Positions 31,656 through 42,650 of a stretch of 64,000 bases of DNA are shown one piece after another. The translations under genes and the position numbers were made by a program. The notes beneath the pieces are model-generated. The model did not search any database and had not been told where the DNA came from. It worked only from the letters and a program-made list of their open reading frames with translations. Every line of letters starts with the position of its first letter. Position 1 is the first letter of the stretch. Origin of the DNA: Eunapius fragilis (lineage: Eukaryota; Porifera; Demospongiae; Spongillida; Spongillidae); NCBI GenBank assembly GCA_963681505.1, contig OY811972.1, positions 14,782,625 to 14,846,624 on the forward strand, in the 5' to 3' direction.

Positions 31656-32895
31656 GGTGAGAGCTGCCGGATGAGCCTCCTGGGTGTGTTGATGGTCCGA
31701 CGCCGGTAGATGTTGTCGTCCGTGGGTTGGTGGGGGGTAGTGGCCTGGAACGAAAGGGCGGATTGGTGACGCACCACACCAGTAGATCCTCCTTTAGCGC
31801 ATCCCATCGGAGGGACTGTTGCCTGTCCCTGGCTGCGGCCTGCCTGAAAAGCTTGTCATACTTTAGGGCAGCTGCAGCAGAATGTATGGCAAACAGCTGG
31901 CAAACGATGGATTGATATTTCACGAGCTCCAGGGCTGTTGCGGGGGCGAATTGGACCCGGAGTGCAATGAAAATGTTCCACGCTTCCAGCCAGCTCCCCA
32001 GGTCGCAAACCTGTCGCGTGTTCTTCGTTTTCTGCTGCTTCCCGCCAGTGACAGTGAGAAGGTCGTCTACAGGAGAGAGCAGTTTATCAAATCGCGCGTA
32101 CTTACCCTTCTTAATTTTGCGCACTTCGCGCCTCGAAGGAGTGGGAACCATCGCAGTGAAAGGGGCGTTGAGGAAACTGCTGACCCGCAATCGAGAACGC
32201 CTCCTGCGCTTCTTGTCCCGGGTTCGTCTCTTGTCCCGCTGGTCCCGCTTGTGGCGCCTCGACTTCCGCTTTCGTTTGTCCGATCGCGAATCAGAGTCGC
32301 TGGAGTCTGACTCGGACGAACTGCTGGAGTCGGAGCTGCTACTGGAACTGGAGCTGGAGCTGCTGCTACTGGGGCTGCTCTCCGGTGAAGGGGATCGCTG
32401 TCTATGACGTTTTTTCCCCACGATGCCACTCTTGGCCTTTTGGGAGCTGTGTTTGGTCGCTGTTATCCGCCTGCTGTGGAGACCTGGTAGCCCGACGCCC
32501 GTTGCGGCGTCGTCGGTAGTCCGTCTCGATCTCCGGCGCTGGGTGATCGTAGGCGTTTCTGACGTCTCCTCCGAACCGCTTGCCGATGTTCCGCTGGGAA
32601 CTTCGGGAACTGATGCGGCTGCACCCTCCGCTCCGGCGTCCGGTGTTTCGCTGGGAACATCGGATGGGTTCGCCGCATCCTCATCACCCTCGGACTCGGA
32701 GGAGGTCAGCTGGCAGTTAGCGTGACCTCGCGGCCTCGTGGTGCGGAGTCCGGACGAGCCCTGTACGTAGCTTGCCTCGTGCTGGAGAAGGCGTTCCACG
32801 AGGGCGACTTTGGTACCGGTCGTGTCGAGGTTGGCCTCCGTAAGCTTGGCGCGCAGTGCCTCGTTAGTGAGGCGCATTAATGCTTGACGTGCCAT
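31492..32895 (-). CDS. Gag-like protein with SAP domain and zinc fingers
   Basis: 467 codons from ATG 32895. Residues about 5-40 read as a SAP helix-extension-helix (LTNEALRAKLTEANLDTTGT, VALVERLL), a motif usually binding A/T-rich DNA. A long serine-rich then Arg/Lys-rich stretch follows (about 170-240, RS-like). The C-terminus (about 430-460) has a CCCH finger (C-x7-C-x5-C-x3-H) directly followed by C-x4-C-x3-H-x4-C. Position upstream of RT suggests the Gag role in packaging element RNA. A SAP plus CCCH build is unusual compared with the simple zinc knuckle of most Gag proteins. Confidence 0.8.
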   Translation of the reverse strand: MARQALMRLTNEALRAKLTEANLDTTGTKVALVERLLQHEASYVQGSSGLRTTRPRGHANCQLTSSESEGDEDAANPSDVPSETPDAGAEGAAASVPEVPSGTSASGSEETSETPTITQRRRSRRTTDDAATGVGLPGLHSRRITATKHSSQKAKSGIVGKKRHRQRSPSPESSPSSSSSSSSSSSSSDSSSSSESDSSDSDSRSDKRKRKSRRHKRDQRDKRRTRDKKRRRRSRLRVSSFLNAPFTAMVPTPSRREVRKIKKGKYARFDKLLSPVDDLLTVTGGKQQKTKNTRQVCDLGSWLEAWNIFIALRVQFAPATALELVKYQSIVCQLFAIHSAAAALKYDKLFRQAAARDRQQSLRWDALKEDLLVWCVTNPPFRSRPLPPTNPRTTTSTGVGPSTHPGGSSGSSHHATHTPSGEEICRRFNFGKCTKGAECTFAHKCWITGCSGDHPAKACTRVTSGAT

Positions 32896-32902
32896 GGCGA
32901 TT

Positions 32903-33208
32903 TAAGCGATTCAGGCAGCAGTGCTTTACATGTAGCTGAATGTAAGACTGAGTGATGCCCACCAACCACCACTGTTTATATATGCATGGACCTGGAACCA
33001 TATCAGTTTAGCAGTGTCATTGAGGGGGTAAAAAGGTGTGATGGTTTGAATAGAGGTGAGGGTTATGCTTTGCTAGACCTATAGGCTCCCTTATTAGACA
33101 CATTTGATCTCAATAGAGGTGAGAGTGTCCTCAGAGATTTTCCAGACATATAGGCTCCGATCCCATTTACCAGACATTAAACCAAGTTTAGTACCTAAAC
33201 AAATACTT
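32903..33208 (-). repeat. Split direct repeat A1 (5' end)
   Basis: 306 bp copy of A2, ending eight bases upstream of the Gag ATG. It would have to contain the promoter. The outer end on the plus strand is ACAAATACTT. Confidence 0.95.
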
Positions 33209-33239
33209 TTATGTATATGTGTGTGCATGTGTATACAAT

Positions 33240-33900
33240 TGATCGTTTGAAGTAATAATAGCACCATAAACAAACATGTACAAAATAAAATTCTATGTTC
33301 TTGACCTTCATGTTTTCTCAGCCTTGTAGAGACTCACTGATGAAGAACCACGTGTGTAGCTATGTTAGTGATTCAGTGTCAGTGCTCTATTTGACATGCT
33401 CTCGCCTGAAAGAGTGCTGCAAGATGTAAAATAGGTCACAGTCAAGTTGAACTTTAATTTAGGAGTATTGGAGTTAGTGATACATTACTGTGGGCCTATT
33501 GCTATCAGGCCACTTAATTATATGTAATCTTTTGTTTTAAGTAATGAATTGCTTCCGAACGTGATAAACAGATCTTGTTAGGACTGATATTTGTTTTATG
33601 GGACACAAATATAAGGCATAGTCTCCCTGTCTGAAGTAATCTCTGTGGATGCTATCACAGCCTCACTCGTCCACCAAAGGGTATACTGTCAAAGAAACTA
33701 GAGAACTCACCAGTTCTCATTGTTGTTGAAAGCATCATCACCTGCTGACAAGGCTCGGCTGCTCTCTGTGTCAGCACCTCATGCTGCATCCTGGCTACTG
33801 GTCACACCTCCTAGTCTTGACCTGAACTTTGAACCCAATGAACTGTAATTCTCCATCCAATGGTGGCTAGGGATGGAGATGGCTAGAGGCTCCTTATGTT
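33240..33900. other. No supported gene
   Basis: AT-rich DNA without convincing frames or repeats. Confidence 0.4.
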
Positions 33901-33927
33901 CTTTGTGCCCTGGCGCTACTACCTGTA

Positions 33928-34130
33928 AACAGGGTGGTGATGTTGTCACTGCATGGCCACAACCATCTGTGTAACGTGTATGTTGAGTTCTGCCATCATG
34001 TCCATCTTCCAGGAGTGAGAGTAGAGTCAGGCAGTACCATTACACCAGACCTAAGCCGTACCCAGCCAGCGGATGTACTTGTCCTCGATTGGGAGAGAGG
34101 GAATACATCCACTGGCCGGGCGGCTTAAGT
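33928..34130 (+). pseudogene. RLE-type retrotransposon fragment
   Basis: Two frames joined by one frameshift: GGDVVT, then HNHLCNVYVEFCHHVHLPG and TQPADVLVLDWERG. This resembles the zinc-finger to nuclease segment of the 39.4-40.4 kb fragment (GGDIIAQHNKLR, RPADVLVPNW). Only about 65 codons remain. A partial inverted duplication of its start lies at 34130-34165. Confidence 0.6.
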
Positions 34131-34845
34131 CTGGTGTACTGCCAAGATGGACATGGTGGCAGAACGCAGATGGTTGTACAACAATGGTTATACAATTTTA
34201 CAACGGTAGCAGAAGGAAGGAGGGTGAGTGTTAACTATGTAATTGCTGGTGTTAACAGCAAAGACAGTGTACAAATGAGCTGCAAACTCTTGGCAGGTAT
34301 ATGAGCTACTTGTTTTCTTTTCCCTAGCCTCCACCAAGAAGCGGCCACACACTCTGCAACGCTCTTTGACTTTCGTTATGTGGTGCTCCATCCAAAGCAA
34401 CACCTATTATTCATATGAAACAAATGTCCTAGTTCTGAACATTGTATATATGCTCTCCCACGTGTGTTGTTGAGTGTTTATAATCACGGATCCTGTTCTG
34501 TGGGTTAGTTCGATTGTACACCAAACTTGAAGTAGACCCACCGAAGTTACATGGGCGTAAATACTGGCTGCGTGTAACTATTAATCAAATCAACTGCTCT
34601 TGCGCGTTGATACTTTTTTTTTGACTAGACTGGTAGGGTGTGTGCGGGAGCTATTTATTTGAACGGAATTACTTAGAACATGTGGCTCGCCAAACAGACA
34701 TGTATAATGCAAGGTACGAACATTACAGCTTTTGGCTTACACAGTATCGTCACATCAGACAAGAGTGTAACCTACCAGGCCACCCATACCTACACACCAT
34801 CACATGTACACAGACCATCACCTACACACTATGATGACATTTTAT

Positions 34846-34898
34846 GTAAACTTTTCAATTAAGAGGTCAGATAATTCGTTGTTTTTCTTGCTCCTGAC
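34846..34898 (+). repeat. Short duplicated segment
   Basis: About 53 bp identical to 25633-25685 (TAAACTTTTCAATTAAGAGG and on to TTTTTCTTGCTCCTG). Directly precedes the receptor 4 duplication block and may mark its left breakpoint. Confidence 0.6.
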
Positions 34899-34924
34899 AC
34901 TTGCACTGACACCTGCACTGAAAC

Positions 34925-35322
34925 CTGCAAATTGGCTTGTTTGCACAAAAACGTCTCAAAGCTGATTATACCGAGACACAAATTTACGGTAAGGCGAGGG
35001 GATATATATTTTCATGCGCTAGCTCAGCAGACATAATTAGGCAGGTGTTGGAATTTGCACTTTTTACTCGCTGAGTCGCTTCAAAATCCACCGGCCAGAG
35101 ACCTGGACGACCACTGTTGCCAAGGCATAATCCCAACTTAAAGTGAGACTTCCAACGTGTTAGATCCAATTGTTCGAGAGGGGAGCCTCTCAAACCCGCC
35201 GACGGACAAACATATAGGATGTATGTGTTTAGTTTACGAGGCAAAATTGTGCAATACATATATTAGCACCTGATGTTTTGTATTTGTATCGATCCCAACC
35301 TCTCGCTAACATATATAGGTCA
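34925..35322. repeat. Duplicated upstream flank of receptor copy 4
   Basis: Matches 19490-19876 at high identity. Likely contains the promoter and 5' UTR of the receptor; ATATATAG lies just before the ATG. Not coding. Confidence 0.6.
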
Positions 35323-36270
35323 ATGAATTCTTCCAGTGGCAGCTTTGGAGAGGTCATCTTCATTACACTAAACAGTGTCTCTGTACTGGTATGCCTACTG
35401 GCTACCATCTTGGTGTTTGCCCTAAGGCTTCACAAGAAGATCGTCTACCGACTGGCCCTCTACCAGGTGTTATCAGCGTTACTCCTGGCAACGATGAACA
35501 TTCTAGCTACAATTGTTGCGAGAAACGGCTATTACATCGACAACCGTCACGCCGGACTGTATGGCTCACTATGTAGCGCTATCGGATGGTTCATCATGTT
35601 CTTCCAATGGATGAAACTTCTCTTTACCATGTGGATAACGTTGCATCTCGTCTGCTTTGCAGTGTGCTATAAAGACCTGAAGAAGCTCGAAGTGTTGTAC
35701 GTTGTAACCTCACTGCTCGTCCCCGCAGTTGTGGCCTGTGTACCTCTAACGACTGGCACTTACAGTCCGAGGGGCAACTGCAACATTGGTTCTGTCGATC
35801 CAAACGTTAGTGCATCCCTAATAATTATTGAGTACATAGTGCTCTGGGATGGTCCAGCTCTTTTAGCATTACTGGCAGCTTCAACAGCCATGCTCATCAT
35901 GGTGGCCAAGTTGTCATATAGAGTATGCTGGAGGGCAAAGTACGAACAAATCACCCACGGCGACCGGTTTTGGATGGTCCTCAAACAGCTCCTCCCATTG
36001 GCTGCCTTTCCAATAATATTCTTTATCTTCATAATACCAATGCTCGTATTCAATATCTTGGTGGGCAACAACCCTAGTGCACCCAATGCAGCAGCACTTA
36101 GGCTGGCTATTATAGTGTGCACTCCTATGTGGAGCATGCTCTCGGGAGTGGTTTTGTTGATCCACGTATCCGTGGTCCACAGATGTCGGCCCAGATGTCC
36201 ATTTAAGGAAAAGTGGCGACCCGCGAGCACAAAATTTGGAATCGTCACAATGCGCGACTTGAACACATAG
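35323..36270 (+). CDS. Seven-transmembrane receptor, cAMP-receptor-like (copy 4, intact)
   Basis: 315 residues, no intron. ATG 35323 (MNSSSGSFGEV) is chosen because the frame upstream starts only with TTG and aligns with the pseudogene start at 19877. Same plan as the 3099 receptor: VYRLALYQVLSAL, WMKLLFTMW, KKLEVLYVVTSLLVPAV, TM5 with VLWDGPALLAL, TM6 with LPLAAFPIIFFIF, and TM7 with MWSMLSG. The predicted disulfide pair is the Cys before AIGW and the Cys in RGNCNI of a longer second extracellular loop. The C-terminal tail is short, basic and cysteine-containing (HRCRPRCPFKEKW). Plasma-membrane G-protein-coupled receptor by inference; ligand unknown. Intact parent of pseudogene copy 3. Confidence 0.85.
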   Translation: MNSSSGSFGEVIFITLNSVSVLVCLLATILVFALRLHKKIVYRLALYQVLSALLLATMNILATIVARNGYYIDNRHAGLYGSLCSAIGWFIMFFQWMKLLFTMWITLHLVCFAVCYKDLKKLEVLYVVTSLLVPAVVACVPLTTGTYSPRGNCNIGSVDPNVSASLIIIEYIVLWDGPALLALLAASTAMLIMVAKLSYRVCWRAKYEQITHGDRFWMVLKQLLPLAAFPIIFFIFIIPMLVFNILVGNNPSAPNAAALRLAIIVCTPMWSMLSGVVLLIHVSVVHRCRPRCPFKEKWRPASTKFGIVTMRDLNT

Positions 36271-36496
36271 GAAAGCTATAAATTGTGAGAATTTGCGCAG
36301 GCTTGTGGGAATTGACCGTGTTAAGGTTAAAAGTGACGTTGTAACGGTGTTTGAACATGCTGATGCATTAATTTCATTCGCAATGTATTGCAATCGGTCA
36401 CGCGGTTGTTTTGAGTACACGGCTAAATATATTTATGGCGTCGGAGCGCATATCGGAGCAGGTATCGGCATATCACTAAACTAGAAAGATCGTATA

Positions 36497-37010
36497 TCGA
36501 GAAATTGGCGGTCAAAAGGATTACGCGGTATTCGGTCATTGCGTAATTCAATGTCCATAGAAAATGTATTGACGCATTCAGAAAACTGCAGCTAACTACA
36601 GAACAAAACCAAATATTGACTAGGTGCTCCCGGATTTGCAATGTGGGAACTATTTGGGATTGTTTGAGTAGTTTTTTAGGTACTTATATCCGCACTTCCA
36701 TGGACATTAATTATGCAAGGTTCCCAATGCCCATTCATTTCATCTCATTTCATTATTCGGTCATCAATACTCTCCCAACCAAATAATATTTTCCTTAGGT
36801 GCTCACGGATTATATGAGAGCAGTCAGTGTACCGCTTATTTATCATTATTTTCAGAGCTTAGGGCTTCAAATCGCACTCCGTTGAATGGTTAGTGAAATA
36901 ACACGATCATCACGTGCCACTTATCGTCAGTCAGCCGTAGCTGGTATTTGATGTTGTACTTAAATGACCAATAATTTACTGACTTATAGCATGCATGACC
37001 ACATGTAGGA
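36497..37010 (+). repeat. Duplicated downstream flank of receptor copy 4
   Basis: Counterpart of 22438-22960. Non-coding. Confidence 0.75.
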
Positions 37011-37724
37011 GTGCAAGGTTGCACTAATTGGAATTACATGTTACAAAGACGGAGGTGGCATATAGGAATTGCTTGCGTTGAAATGTAGAGTAATTTCATC
37101 ACTATCCTAGTCTATCCAGAAGACTGCATATCGCGCGGGGTATTGGGATAATACCACATCAATGGTCTAATGCATTCCACACTGGTGTATTGATCGCGAG
37201 GTATCGTTGCAGGTATTCAGCACTCTCAGCTAGTTACCGAGGCCAACCCCTTCACACCAATTCCAAGAAATAAAATCACATGGCCCAACACATACACATA
37301 GCGCGCGCAGAACCTAATCACGTGTCCAGTATAGTACATGTAGAACAAATTAGAGCTGTAAATAATGCATCCTTGCTTACATGTCTACTGTTCAGGCCCA
37401 AAAAAGCGCGACGCACGGTCATTGTGACCTTTAATAATGTAGCGTAACTGTTTTAAATGCGCGCGGCGTAATTCCCGCCAGACCGGCCGGCCTGCACGGT
37501 TTCGTCAAGCGATAAGCACAGCACCGCGCGCGTGTGGCACTGGGCCCAAGATACGTGGCCACTCAAACTGACATGCATACGAATGCATAATATTCACGAC
37601 CACTGGTATAGAACCGTATTGAAAAAAAGTGGCGAATGGCAGAAGCATGGTGAATTCATTCATTCGTATATATTTATAAATCTATTTATAATCTTTGGCA
37701 CACTTCGTTTTGTCACCATGACAG

Positions 37725-38250
37725 CCATAACTACAAGGAGTAAAGATTTACCCGCTCTCTGACCATCCCACTGAGGACCAAAATACATAGCAACTACCTC
37801 CCCACCAACACGGAATACTGCCTGGTGTTATCAGAGGTACACAGACCAGCACATCTTGTTGCAAATGCATACATACACGTACTAGGTGGGAAAAAAAAAT
37901 CTTATAACACACACACACACAAAAAAAAAAAAAGAAGAAGAAAACATTGTCACAGCTTCAAGAGTCAGTTGGCCATGATTGGTGGAGGGGGGGGGGGGGG
38001 TCATATCCTGGGTAATGTCTTCGAGAATGGTCACTAGTTCGTCCAAATCACAAACACCCTTCGAAGCATTATTGGCCTGGTACAGAAGAGTTTTTTTTAA
38101 AAAGTTCAGTCTGCTTATCCCCAACCATTCATGCACAGCTCCTAATTCCCAAATGGCATGTTTGTTAAGGAACAGACCTTCACTTGACACATCCCTCCTC
38201 CCCACTGTGTGCAGCTAGCTTGTCCCCAGGCCACCTCTACAACATTCGCC
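37725..38250. repeat. Duplicated block, copy 1 (possible exon inside)
   Basis: Matches 43460-44020 with substitutions and small indels. On the minus strand a stretch at about 37960-38190 translates well (LDELVTILEDITQDM, HEWLGISRLNFLKK), but in the other copy the frame is broken, so at most one copy could be coding. Family not recognised. Confidence 0.5.
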
Positions 38251-38280
38251 CTAGCTAGTCTGTGTGCTCGAAAAAAACTC

Positions 38281-38560
38281 CAAGGCATACTGACATATTT
38301 ATAGTACAGGCATACTGACATACTTATAGTACAGACATACTGACATACTTATAGTACAGGCATACTGACATGCTTGTAGTACAGACATACTGACATACTT
38401 ATGGTACAGGCATACTGACATGCTTGTAGTACAGACATACTGACATACTTATGGTACAGGCATACTGACATGCTTGTAGTACAGGCATACTGACATGCTT
38501 AAAGTACAGACATACTGACATGCTTATAGTACAGGCATACTGACGTACTTATAGACCTTC
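38281..38560 (+). repeat. 25-bp minisatellite
   Basis: About eleven copies of a unit like CATACTGACATGCTTATAGT plus ACAGG. The same unit follows the second duplicated block at 44040-44225. Confidence 0.92.
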
Positions 38561-38689
38561 CTCCTCCCCATTACCTACCTTCCTCTTCCCCGTATCTGTA
38601 CCTCCCTACACACACCCATCACTCCCACCTCCCACCTGACTCCACCGGGCCATGGAGATGTTGAGTCTGTAGGAGTCTGTGCAGGGCAC

Positions 38690-39180
38690 CTATGTCCTCT
38701 ACAACTTCTTTCTTACGCACTGGAAATTAGCCTGTCCATCATGGAGTTACAGGGTCTTGAATTTTTTATTACGCGTACATTTTAATTGCACGGGTTGACA
38801 TTGAAGTTAATTTTTATAATATGGGCTAGGTCCCTTTTCGCTGCCACGATCCCATATAGTTTAAACAAAATTAATTTACATAACATTCAAAACAACAACA
38901 TTATGTATGATACTATACCTAACTGAAAGCATGCAAGTAAATGTTCAGTCCTGTTTGTTTTTGTTATCGTTCGATAGTGACAAAGAGGGAAATGATCCTA
39001 TTCACGGTCGTCCCTCCAGACGCGAGTCACGTTTTTAATGACATTCATTATGCGACTATATGGAAACCTCGGAAGCAGGCCCCGATACTCATTTATTTTG
39101 TAGGCATCATAACCAGCTACATGAAGGTAACTACGTTTTGAAAGCCAGCATGAAACAATTACTGGTAACTAGGATTTGAC
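38690..39180 (+). repeat. Dispersed repeat, second copy of 6835-7260
   Basis: Direct copy with extra sequence in the 3' third (GGCATCATAACCAGC). Non-coding. Confidence 0.7.
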
Positions 39181-39399
39181 GTAAGTCGGTCAATCTATGA
39201 TTAATACTTTAACGATTTATACGCGTATGATCAGAAACAGCATTAATTGCGTCATAATTATTACTACATGATATGATCATGTTGCTTACTGTCTCTTATT
39301 AAATTTAGTAACGTTCTAGATGCTAAAAAAACAACCCGATATCGTATATCGGAATCTCTGCAGTAACTTGTACACCAATATGGCTCGTTTCATTCTATT

Positions 39400-40405
39400 A
39401 ATGTCTATTGTCCTGGGTGTCTCCAGCGGGGCACGCTTGTCCACCAAGGGGCACAGGAAGATGTCCTCCACTGTTTGGAAGAATGTGCAGCCTTCGAAAT
39501 TACACTTTCAGCCACCAAACAAGTTCAACTACCATTACGGCAGAGTGGTCTTGGATTGACATCAGTCTCTAACCACTCCTCCAGTGCATTCATTTCATCT
39601 TTGTCCAATACTATTGATGTCACCAGTGCTCCAAATGCTTCCCATCACCTCAAACAGGCAATAGCACTCTACAAAACAAAGATCAACTCTGCTGATGCAA
39701 TCACATTTGAATCAGTGCTGGCTCTCCTCCATAGCAGCACCATCTATAAAAGACAATTCCTTTCAGACTCTTCTTATTAACAGCACAGTCTGTACCAGAG
39801 CAAGACTCAGAGCAGTATCAGCCAGTAACGCTAATGCCTGGTTGAGAGCTATTCCTTGCATACATAATGACTTAGCTTTGGAACCTCAAGAGATGCATGT
39901 CCTATTGAAATGGTGGCTTAGGTCTACCTGTCTCCCCAGCTGACTATGAATGTCCCTTCTGCTCTAGTGCTCTTGATCCAGATTGCCACCGCGCTCTTAC
40001 ATGTCGTTCTGGAGGGGACATCATTGCACAGCACAATAAGCTGAGAGTCTGTTTTGCCAATCTGTGCTCCAAAGCCTGCTTATCTCCTCTACTGGAGAAA
40101 GGTCCAGGCATAGACTTTTCTAGGCCAGCTGATGTGCTGGTGCCAAACTGGTCCCTGTCCAACCCTGCAGCCTTTGACCTGAAAGTCATCCATCCGCTTA
40201 ATACAGACTTGATTCTGGAAGTGAGCTTGGCTTCAGGCAACTCTGCAGAGGTTGGTGAGATTGGAAAACATGCCAAGAATGATCAGATGTGTGCAAGGTT
40301 GGGCTGGACATGCATCCATTAGTGGTGGAGGTCTATGGGGGTTGGGGATGTGAAGCCCAAAAATGCTTCTCTAGATTGAGTAAGAGGCTAGCCATGTAAG
40401 TGGGA
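39400..40405 (+). pseudogene. RLE-type non-LTR retrotransposon remnant
   Basis: One ancient polyprotein spread over three frames. Frame 1 (to 39780) has LPLRQSGLGLTSV. Frame 2 (to 39943) is short. Frame 3 (39944 to about 40325) has a C-x2-C-x8-H-x4-C finger (CPFCSSALDPDCHRALTC), GGDIIAQHNKLR, then RPADVLVPNW and AAFDLKV. The tail VVEVYGGWGCEA is in another frame near 40325. The CCHC finger followed by a PD-(D/E)XK-like stretch is the layout of R2/NeSL-type elements with restriction-like endonuclease. No intact RT domain remains. Confidence 0.7.
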
Positions 40406-41059
40406 ATATGTGAAACTGAGGCACTGAGCCAATTAAATGTACTGCCTGCTGGCTGTCACACTGATGAGGCAGAATGCAAGAGCCATTCTCCTCAGATGTG
40501 CCCGTGCTCCCCTTCATGAGTATTAAAATTAATTGTTGTCCTTATTGTTATGTAACTTATGTAAAAAAAATATAAAGGAAACAAATTGTTTGGCGATTTG
40601 TCAATTCAGCTTTCCAGTGGCATTAATGATTTAATGCCCATTATGGTTTTGCCACGTTGTACAAGTCCTTATCTGTTTGGGCCATAGCTTTGAAGACCTA
40701 AACTATATTCGCTGCTTATATAAAAGCTTGTCAAATTGGAGATACCCAATACGTTTGACGTGAATATTTTAACTGGTCCGTAAATGGTGGCTATATATAG
40801 CTAGGCGGAAAAAGCGACTTGTTCCAAGCTCTCGCACCTTCAAAACCAAATCTTCTAAATAGCCAAAGTCCTTGCTCTAGGTAAATATATGATCTTCGGT
40901 CCTCGGTTATTAAGTTACGCGGCGCATTTTCAAACCGTACGAATAGACATTAAGTCAAACGCTCTCGCAGATGATTTACATCACGCGATGAAAGCAGCCA
41001 CATTATTATTGTTTAATATACGCTAATTTGGCTGGCAGTCTTACCGTTCAGCCTAGCTT

Positions 41060-41983
41060 ATGCCGTCGCACGCTATAAACGTCACTACCTACGAGGTCAT
41101 CTTCACGACGCTCAACGGAATCTCCTTACTCGTGTGCCTCCTAGCCACCATATTGGTTTGTACTCTCAAACTATATAAAGCGGTGGTCTACCGGTTGGCT
41201 CTCTATCAGGTGCTGTCGTCATTGTGCCTTGCGCTGGTGGAAGCTCTTCAAATCATTTTTGTCAACTATAACGACAACCCACACGTCTACGGTCGTGTAT
41301 GTACAGCGTTCGGATGGCTTTTCGTATACTCACAATGCATGAAGCTTCTGTTTACGATGTGGGTGACCTTACATCTCTTCTGTTTCGGTGTTCTCCATAA
41401 AGACCTGAAGAAACTTGAAGTGGTGTATGTTATGACGTCACTACTCGTACCTGCGATTATAGCCATTGTACCTCTGACGACACACTCGTATGGACATAAT
41501 CCAACTGGACCGTGCTACATATTCGTTGCAAATGACAGCAATCATTTTGCAGCCATTGAAAGGTTTGCTCTCTGGGACGGACCAGCTATCATAATCCTCC
41601 TAGCTGCGTCAGTGGCCATGGTTGTCATGGTAATCAAACTGGCTGGTGTCATTCGTTGGAGACAAAAGTATGAACAGCTCAGCGAAGGTGACCAGTATAT
41701 GAGGGCTCTGAAACAGCTGATCCCACTGGCTGCTTTTCCAATTTTGTTTTTTTTCTTTGAAATACCAGTATTTGTGTTCCACATCTACCTGGCTGATAAT
41801 TCAGCCCCTAATAGGGGAATAACATTCGCTGTTTTTGTGTTTCTTCCAATGTGGAGTGTAGCTTCTGGTATGACCCTCATGGTCCACATCTTTGTAGCAA
41901 AGTGTGTTCAAAAGTGGAGCAAGAGTAAGAAACATATTTCGACTCTTCAACCCAGTTTGAATGTTTCATATTCAACAGTTTAA
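41060..41983 (+). CDS. Seven-transmembrane receptor, cAMP-receptor-like (copy 5, intact)
   Basis: 307 residues, intronless. The most diverged copy (MPSHAINVTTYEV) but with all family blocks: VYRLALYQVLSSL, KLLFTMWVTLHLFCFGV, KDLKKLEVVYVMTSLLVPA, LWDGPAIIILLAAS, LIPLAAFPILFFFF and MWSVASGMTLMVHIF. The probable disulfide joins the Cys of RVCTAFGW and the Cys of GPCYI. N-terminal NVT and the ECL2 NDS could be glycosylated. The tail is basic and serine-rich (KWSKSKKHISTLQPSL), suitable for phosphorylation. No in-frame defects. Role inferred as G-protein-coupled receptor; ligand unknown. Confidence 0.85.
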   Translation: MPSHAINVTTYEVIFTTLNGISLLVCLLATILVCTLKLYKAVVYRLALYQVLSSLCLALVEALQIIFVNYNDNPHVYGRVCTAFGWLFVYSQCMKLLFTMWVTLHLFCFGVLHKDLKKLEVVYVMTSLLVPAIIAIVPLTTHSYGHNPTGPCYIFVANDSNHFAAIERFALWDGPAIIILLAASVAMVVMVIKLAGVIRWRQKYEQLSEGDQYMRALKQLIPLAAFPILFFFFEIPVFVFHIYLADNSAPNRGITFAVFVFLPMWSVASGMTLMVHIFVAKCVQKWSKSKKHISTLQPSLNVSYSTV

Positions 41984-42289
41984 ATGCTGTGGAATATGCT
42001 ACATTCCTTTTACTTAATGGTACATCATGCTTTCATACAAGTATACAATGAGTGACTGTGATTTACCAATGCGTCAGAAATTAGCATGGTGCAGAATGTA
42101 CTCCACTGATGTAATGTGACACTACACATTAATTTGGCACTTCAGTATATATGATGTATTTGGAAATCAGTGGATGTGATATGTACCTAAATTAACAAGA
42201 GGTAACAGAATATGCATGTGATGCACCATGAAGAATGGCAATTCATATTCATAACCACCTCTTAACAGAACAGTATGGTTAATCTTTTT

Positions 42290-42650
42290 TTTTAAATAGA
42301 TTTTTAGCAAACAATAAATATGCAGTGTGAAAATGATAGTTAAACAGTCTCTCCTCTCCCCATCGTCTTGGTGTTGTTAGTTGTCATTTGTTGCCGCTGT
42401 GACCTATATACAGTGCTGTTGCATGAGTGTTGTGGAGTTGTTTGCCCTACCTGCTGGTGACCCGACTGATGGTTGTACCATCGGTTGGGTCCACAGACTA
42501 CTGGTGACCTTGGTGGGTGCTTACCATATATGGGTGTTACGTTGACCTTGGATTTTCTGCATTTTCGAAAATGCTGTTGAAATGTGAACCACTGACCTTG
42601 CACTGTGATTACACCAGTGTAACCACTACGCCAATCTGAGTGACCATCCC
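42290..42650 (-). mobile_element. Probable tRNA-derived SINE
   Basis: On the minus strand a Pol III box A-like TTGGCGTAGTGG (42634-42623) is followed 32 nt later by a box B-like GGTTCACATTTC (42590-42579). An unrelated body of about 250 bp then ends in an A-rich tract near 42290. Box B is degenerate. A decayed tRNA gene is the alternative, but no cloverleaf was completed. Confidence 0.45.

Larger units (their letters stand above)
27900..33208 (-). mobile_element. Ngaro-like (DIRS order) tyrosine-recombinase retrotransposon, complete
   Basis: 5.3 kb element, coding strand minus, with Gag-like, RT/RNase H and tyrosine recombinase frames in that order. Repeats follow the split direct repeat plan A1-genes-B1-A2-B2: A1 32903-33208, B1 28572-28863, A2 28268-28573, B2 27900-28191. 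There is no target duplication. Joining the two flanks gives an uninterrupted TG microsatellite, as expected for recombinase-mediated insertion. No methyltransferase domain is seen, which favours Ngaro over DIRS1. All three frames are open. Confidence 0.9.
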
